DNA of 8,356 nucleotides from Maribacter sp. (GTDB lineage Bacteria > Bacteroidota > Bacteroidia > Flavobacteriales > Flavobacteriaceae): the NCBI GenBank assembly GCA_003232155.1, contig QILY01000213.1, positions 1-8,356 on the forward strand, in the 5' to 3' direction. The first letter of the stretch is position 1. Every line of letters starts with the position of its first letter. The notes below the pieces were generated by a model. That model was not told the origin of the DNA. It did no database searches and saw nothing but the letters and a program-made list of their open reading frames with translations. Of the stretch, positions 5,901-8,356 are shown one piece after another. The translations under genes and the position numbers were made by a program.

Positions 5901-6228
5901 CGGTTTTCATTGGGAACTATGGTCAGTAGGCAGCGGTGGTATGAAAAACCATGATGCCCTTAGAGTAGCTACAACACTAGGCGCACAATCTTTGGGCCTA
6001 GATGGTGATTTAGGAAGCCTAGAAGTTGGTAAACTGGCCGATATTTTAATTTTAGAGAAAAACCCTTTAGAGAATATTCGTAATACCAATACGCTTACCC
6101 ATGTTATTAAGAATGGAAAGATATACAATGCCAATACTTTAGATGAGGTATGGCCTGTAGAAAAGAAGGCAGAAACCTTTCATTGGCAGACCAAAAAACC
6201 AAAAGGGTTGCCAGGCATAAAAAAATAA
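2818..6228 (+). CDS. Secreted TolB-type beta-propeller / amidohydrolase fusion protein
   Basis: A 1136-residue protein. A type I signal peptide (residues 1-23, cut after ILA) sends it to the periplasm. Residues about 38-660 form TolB/PD40 propeller repeats, with S-P-D-G-type turns at about 100-103, 146-148, 244-245, 361-364, 401-404 and 582-585. A Lys/Glu-rich linker (about 668-700) joins an amidohydrolase domain (about 718-1115) with the beta-strand cap, GFIDTHAHMW (metal-binding H782 and H784), a candidate bridging lysine K874 in SIKMY, GHEH (919-922) and the closing LGSLEVGKLADILIL. The usual beta-8 Asp motif is replaced by GSHGQ (1020-1024). Relatives are annotated as imidazolonepropionase-like hydrolases or peptidases. 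The substrate is unknown. ATG 2818 is preferred over the in-frame TTG 2785 because it starts directly at the signal peptide and the upstream codons are not conserved in the duplicated copy. Both flanks carry rearrangement debris, but the protein looks full length. Confidence 0.9.
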   Translation: MHNPIIHKLALCFVLFSFLPILAQEANDSIKKATKELPLEPERNISFTTDKGTWISLDVSPDGKTIVFDLMGDIYQIPIAGGKASVITSGIQYDVHPKYSPDGKSLVFISDKSGSDNVWTMDLATKEDKQVTKEKKHNFFSAEWAPDGEYIVGVKGRRNIKPHIYHKDGGSGSQLVTEPKDIKLIDPAFSADGKLLYFSQRKGSWNYNAQLPQYQIGTYDMEDGDMAVVTSRYGSAFTPTLSSDGEWMVYGTRFEEETGLVLRNLKTGDERWLAYPVQRDEQESIAPLGVLPAMSFTPDNKNVVASYGGKIYSISVENNVATEIPFSVDVNLELGPQLEFKYPIEDTKEALVTQIRDAKPSPDGSQLAFTALNRLYVMDLPNGKPRRLTDNTYTEAQPTWSPDGKYVVFTTWKRGGGHLYKINVDGRPRPVQLTQELGIYTNPSWAYKTNKIAFHRGTAQTYDDAIGPFSRGSQVDLVWVSSNGGAINFIDKTKGRQMPHFTKVDNRIYLSSNSKGLVSIRWDGSDEKEHLKLTGIKTYGSQDVFGKDHDTHDSNLPAALPTSEEGWRENNTASKPTEIHISPDGKTAMALINNDVYTVAIPRYGKTPNISLAKTEEAAFPARKLTIIGGEFPAWASDSKKVHWSLGASHFRYDLIAGKKFSDSLALVKKKEKEMKEKEKKSDSVKVDKKDDKEKKKDPKFEAEEFKIKVSYTKDTPKGTVLLQGGRIITMKGNEVIENGDILIENNRIKAVGVSGSLTIPDHTKIIDVSGKTLTPGFIDTHAHMWPNWGVHKNQVWIYSANLAYGVTTTRDPQTATTDVLTYADMVEAGMLHGPRVYSTGPGVGFWKYKIESLDHAKDILKQYSEYYNTKSIKMYLVGNRQQRQWIIMAAKELKLMPTTEGGLDFKLNMTQLLDGYPGHEHSLPIYPIYNDVVKTIADSKMAVTPTLLVSYGGPWAENYYYSRENVWGNKKLQYFTPYQELARKSRRRPGWFMDEEHVFKKHAEFMKDLVEAGGLAGVGSHGQLQGLGFHWELWSVGSGGMKNHDALRVATTLGAQSLGLDGDLGSLEVGKLADILILEKNPLENIRNTNTLTHVIKNGKIYNANTLDEVWPVEKKAETFHWQTKKPKGLPGIKK

Positions 6229-6247
6229 AGATTAAGATTATCAATAA

Positions 6248-6435
6248 AGAGGTAGTCCTTGTCCAAGATTTGATTTGGTGTGTCATCGTGTGCAGGACTT
6301 TAAGATTTAAGCCTTTGTTCTTTCGATTTGTGTTATGTTCAAAGCCTTTGAAATAGGCCTGTACCTCTCCATTTATCAGTTGCGACATCTGCATTCTTGT
6401 GAAAATGTATAACTAAAGAGAGGTTTAAAAGCTTC
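6248..6435 (-). pseudogene. Remnant of an IS1595-family transposase (frameshifted fragment)
   Basis: Read on the - strand, four successive frames rebuild the C-terminal part of an IS1595-type DDE transposase: EAFKPLFSYTFS, then NADVATDKWR (the T-D-K-W-x-G-Y region with a catalytic-type Asp), then RYRPISKALNITQIE, then KGLNLKVLHTMTHQIKSW plus TRTTS. The breaks after DKWR and after TQIE are each healed by adding one base. The N-terminal zinc-ribbon part and the final segment after RTT are missing, and no terminal inverted repeats are visible. The fragment ends about 20 bp from the amidohydrolase stop and about 21 bp from the hexosaminidase stop. Recognition is from memory of the family pattern and is strong for the last two segments. 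Confidence 0.8.
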
Positions 6436-6456
6436 TTTTTTTATGATATAAAAGTT

Positions 6457-8073
6457 TTATTCTTTTTCAATTTCTTTATAAGAATACTTGCTCTTCTTCC
6501 AATCTATGAGAGGCGAAGGATAATATTTTACATCCATTCGTTCTAAAAAGGGCGCTTGGTTGGCGAGGCGTACTTTGTAATTTTCCCAATCACGATTTTC
6601 TTCAATTGACCAACCAAGTTCAGAATACCCTATAGCACGTGGAAAAGCTAAATATTCCAATTCATCAATATTGCTAATAGTCTCTGACCAAAGTGGAGCT
6701 TCAATACCTAATATATTTTCTTTCGGTATACCTTCATAGTTTTCAGGCGTCCATTTATACCCCACATCAGTTGGTATGTATGCGGCCCAATGCAGACCAT
6801 GTTTAGAGAGTGAATCATACTGCATATCTAAATATGCTTTTTTAGCCGGAGACATGATGACCTTCATACCTTTCTTAATAGCATCAAGTGCATTTTTTTT
6901 ACTTGACCAAAAATGAGAGACTGATGTTGAATCAATATCTGCTTGCCCAATCTCATCCCAACCTATCATACGTTTACCATGCTTCTGTACAATTTTCTCT
7001 ACTTTTTCTATAAAGTAGATATAGTCGTTCTTTTTAGTAACATGGCTTTCATCACCGCCTATATGAAAATAGGGGCCGGGAGTAATTGCAGAAATCTCAC
7101 GAACTACATCATCAATAAAGGTGTAAACAGTATCTTTTCTAGTGTCAAAAGTACTTTTTCCTACCTGCATGCCTGTATATAATTTAGGGGTTTTTCCATT
7201 TCCATTTAAAATAGGATAGGATACCGAAGCGGCATTGGTGTGCCCGGGCATATCAATTTCAGGTATAATCATAATATGATGTTTTGCAGCATAATTTACA
7301 ATTTCAGTATATTCTTCTTGGGTATAGAATCCACCAGCTTTTCCACCTACCTCTGTGCTTCCTCCAATTTCAGTAAGTTTTGGCCATGATTTTATTTCAA
7401 TACGCCATCCTTGGTCATCTGATAGGTGCAAATGCAGTACATTATATTTGTAGTACGCTAAGATGTCAATATATTTTTTCACATCCTTCACACTAAAAAA
7501 ATGACGGGCAACGTCTAACATTGAACCTCTGTATTCAAAATTGGGACTATCTATTATTTTTCCTGTGGGAATATTCCAAACGTTATATTCGGTGATAGTA
7601 TCAATACTAGTTTCCGGAATAATTTGACGGAGGGTTTGAATACCTCTAAAAGCTCCCTCGGCAGTATTTGAATTCAGAATTATAGAATCTTGGGTAATAT
7701 AAATTTGATATGCTTCTGGTGTATTTAGTTCCAGGCTATCAGATTGATTAATATAGATAATTCCCTCTTGATCAGGTACTTCATCAACATTAACAGGAAT
7801 ATCCAGATTAGTCTTTCCTTTTATTTTTTTTGCTAAAAATTCACCTACTTCAGCAAATCCCAAAGAATTCCCAGAAGTATAAATTGTAGTAAACTTATCT
7901 AAAGCAAAACCTTTATTGGTGGGTATGACCCTCAAAGGCTTCGGGATCATATTTTCAGAAGCTAAATCAGTTTCTGGTAAATTGAGCACTCTTTTTTTCT
8001 TTTTTTCTGCGCAAGCGCTAAATAGTATAATGAAAGTCAGTAAAAATAAACTGCGAGCTAAAATTGATTTCAT
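6457..8073 (-). CDS. GH20 beta-N-acetylhexosaminidase, lipoprotein
   Basis: A 538-residue exo-glycosidase that removes terminal GlcNAc/GalNAc from glycans or chitin oligomers using the substrate's own acetamido group. The N-terminus has a lipoprotein signal with Cys21 in LFSAC and a lysine-rich stretch after it, so the enzyme is probably anchored in the outer membrane or periplasm. A GH20b-type N-terminal domain (about 42-175) precedes the TIM barrel (about 178-515). Visible motifs are RGSMLDVARHF with Arg182, HLHLSDDQGWR (215-224), DMPGH, the catalytic pair Asp341-Glu342 in HIGGDESH (337-344), WDEIG (372-376), and a closing W-x-E ... DELEYLAFPR block. Length is normal for the family. The start ATG is 34 bp after the stop of the SGNH hydrolase gene on the same strand, suggesting an operon. 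Linkage (chitin, N-glycan or peptidoglycan-derived) cannot be decided here. Confidence 0.95.
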   Translation of the reverse strand: MKSILARSLFLLTFIILFSACAEKKKKRVLNLPETDLASENMIPKPLRVIPTNKGFALDKFTTIYTSGNSLGFAEVGEFLAKKIKGKTNLDIPVNVDEVPDQEGIIYINQSDSLELNTPEAYQIYITQDSIILNSNTAEGAFRGIQTLRQIIPETSIDTITEYNVWNIPTGKIIDSPNFEYRGSMLDVARHFFSVKDVKKYIDILAYYKYNVLHLHLSDDQGWRIEIKSWPKLTEIGGSTEVGGKAGGFYTQEEYTEIVNYAAKHHIMIIPEIDMPGHTNAASVSYPILNGNGKTPKLYTGMQVGKSTFDTRKDTVYTFIDDVVREISAITPGPYFHIGGDESHVTKKNDYIYFIEKVEKIVQKHGKRMIGWDEIGQADIDSTSVSHFWSSKKNALDAIKKGMKVIMSPAKKAYLDMQYDSLSKHGLHWAAYIPTDVGYKWTPENYEGIPKENILGIEAPLWSETISNIDELEYLAFPRAIGYSELGWSIEENRDWENYKVRLANQAPFLERMDVKYYPSPLIDWKKSKYSYKEIEKE

Positions 8074-8107
8074 GTTGGCTATGATTTCTAGTTTTTAAAT
8101 TTATTTT

Positions 8108-8356
8108 CTATTTCATAAAAGGCTTCAAAACGGAATACCAAATATCATATCCTTTTGAGTTCATATGGAGTCCATCTTCAAGAAAAATATCTTGTTTCAC
8201 CTTTTTACCTTTAAGCATAGGATGCCAAACATTTGCAAAATCGATGCGCTTATCTTTATCGGCTAGTTTTTTAAATTTTCGATTAAGACGTTTATATCTA
8301 CCTCTTAACTTCCAGCGTGAAATACTAGGTTTGACAGCTATAAGAATAATTTGCGT
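8108..8356 (-). CDS. SGNH/GDSL-family hydrolase, C-terminal part (partial, 5' end outside window)
   Basis: An 82-residue C-terminal piece enters from the right edge and stops at 8108-8110. It contains DIFLEDGLHMNSKGYDIW, the block V signature of SGNH/GDSL esterases, with catalytic Asp (8174-8176) and His (8165-8167) in the D-G-L-H arrangement, preceded by a basic helical stretch and FANVWHPML. The catalytic Ser and the Gly/Asn blocks lie beyond the window. Such enzymes often remove acetyl or other ester groups from carbohydrates. Placement 34 bp upstream of the hexosaminidase suggests they act on the same decorated glycan. The family call is solid and the substrate is inferred. Confidence 0.85.
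   Translation of the reverse strand, partial: TQIILIAVKPSISRWKLRGRYKRLNRKFKKLADKDKRIDFANVWHPMLKGKKVKQDIFLEDGLHMNSKGYDIWYSVLKPFMK

Noticed and set aside
6254..6299. Inverted repeat AGTCCT/AGGACT as a regulatory stem
   Set aside because: It lies inside the transposase remnant, has a very long loop and is explained by degraded coding sequence.
6426..6442. AAAAG-CTT-CTTTT plus T-run as a terminator for the amidohydrolase
   Set aside because: The stem is only 5 bp and A-T dominated, and it lies 200 bp past the stop. Support is too weak to annotate.
1..8356. CRISPR array, tRNA/rRNA genes, complete insertion sequence or integrase
   Set aside because: No regularly spaced short repeats, no RNA gene folds or conserved rRNA stretches, and no intact transposase or recombinase were found on either strand.

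Overview
The window looks like a marine Flavobacteriaceae chromosome (Bacteroidota). It is AT-rich, has no Shine-Dalgarno motifs, shows A-rich leaders and a TAnnTTTG-like promoter, and encodes flavobacterial-style proteins: a TolB-propeller/amidohydrolase fusion and a GH20 lipoprotein. This assignment rests on sequence style, not on a database match.

Layout. 1-66 is the acidic C-terminal tail of an unidentified + strand gene, closed by a strong terminator (93-121). 128-258 is a displaced copy of the promoter, leader and signal-peptide start of the large amidohydrolase gene whose intact copy starts at 2818. 259-2771 is an AT-rich accessory insert lying between these two ~130-bp direct repeats. 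It holds three intact DUF3592-like two-TM proteins, a fourth copy decayed by frameshifts, a truncated DUF2169-like protein (a family linked to type VI secretion effector loading) and two GC-richer, hairpin-rich intergenic islands. 2818-6228 is the periplasmic propeller-amidohydrolase fusion. 6248-6435 (- strand) is a frameshifted remnant of an IS1595-family transposase, wedged between the amidohydrolase and a convergent - strand pair: a GH20 beta-N-acetylhexosaminidase lipoprotein (6457-8073) and, 34 bp upstream of it, the C-terminal end of an SGNH/GDSL hydrolase (8108 to the window edge).

How it fits together. The right-hand pair reads as an operon for trimming amino-sugar glycans, with a lipoprotein glycosidase plus an esterase-type hydrolase. 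The amidohydrolase is a stand-alone secreted enzyme. The most unusual part is the 2.5-kb insert. It appears to have entered at the 5' end of the amidohydrolase gene and left an orphan 31-codon signal-peptide ORF behind. Its contents, a small paralog array with a dead member beside a broken T6SS-linked domain, resemble an eroding effector/immunity-type accessory locus. That functional reading is inference. No RNA genes, CRISPR arrays or intact mobile elements were seen.
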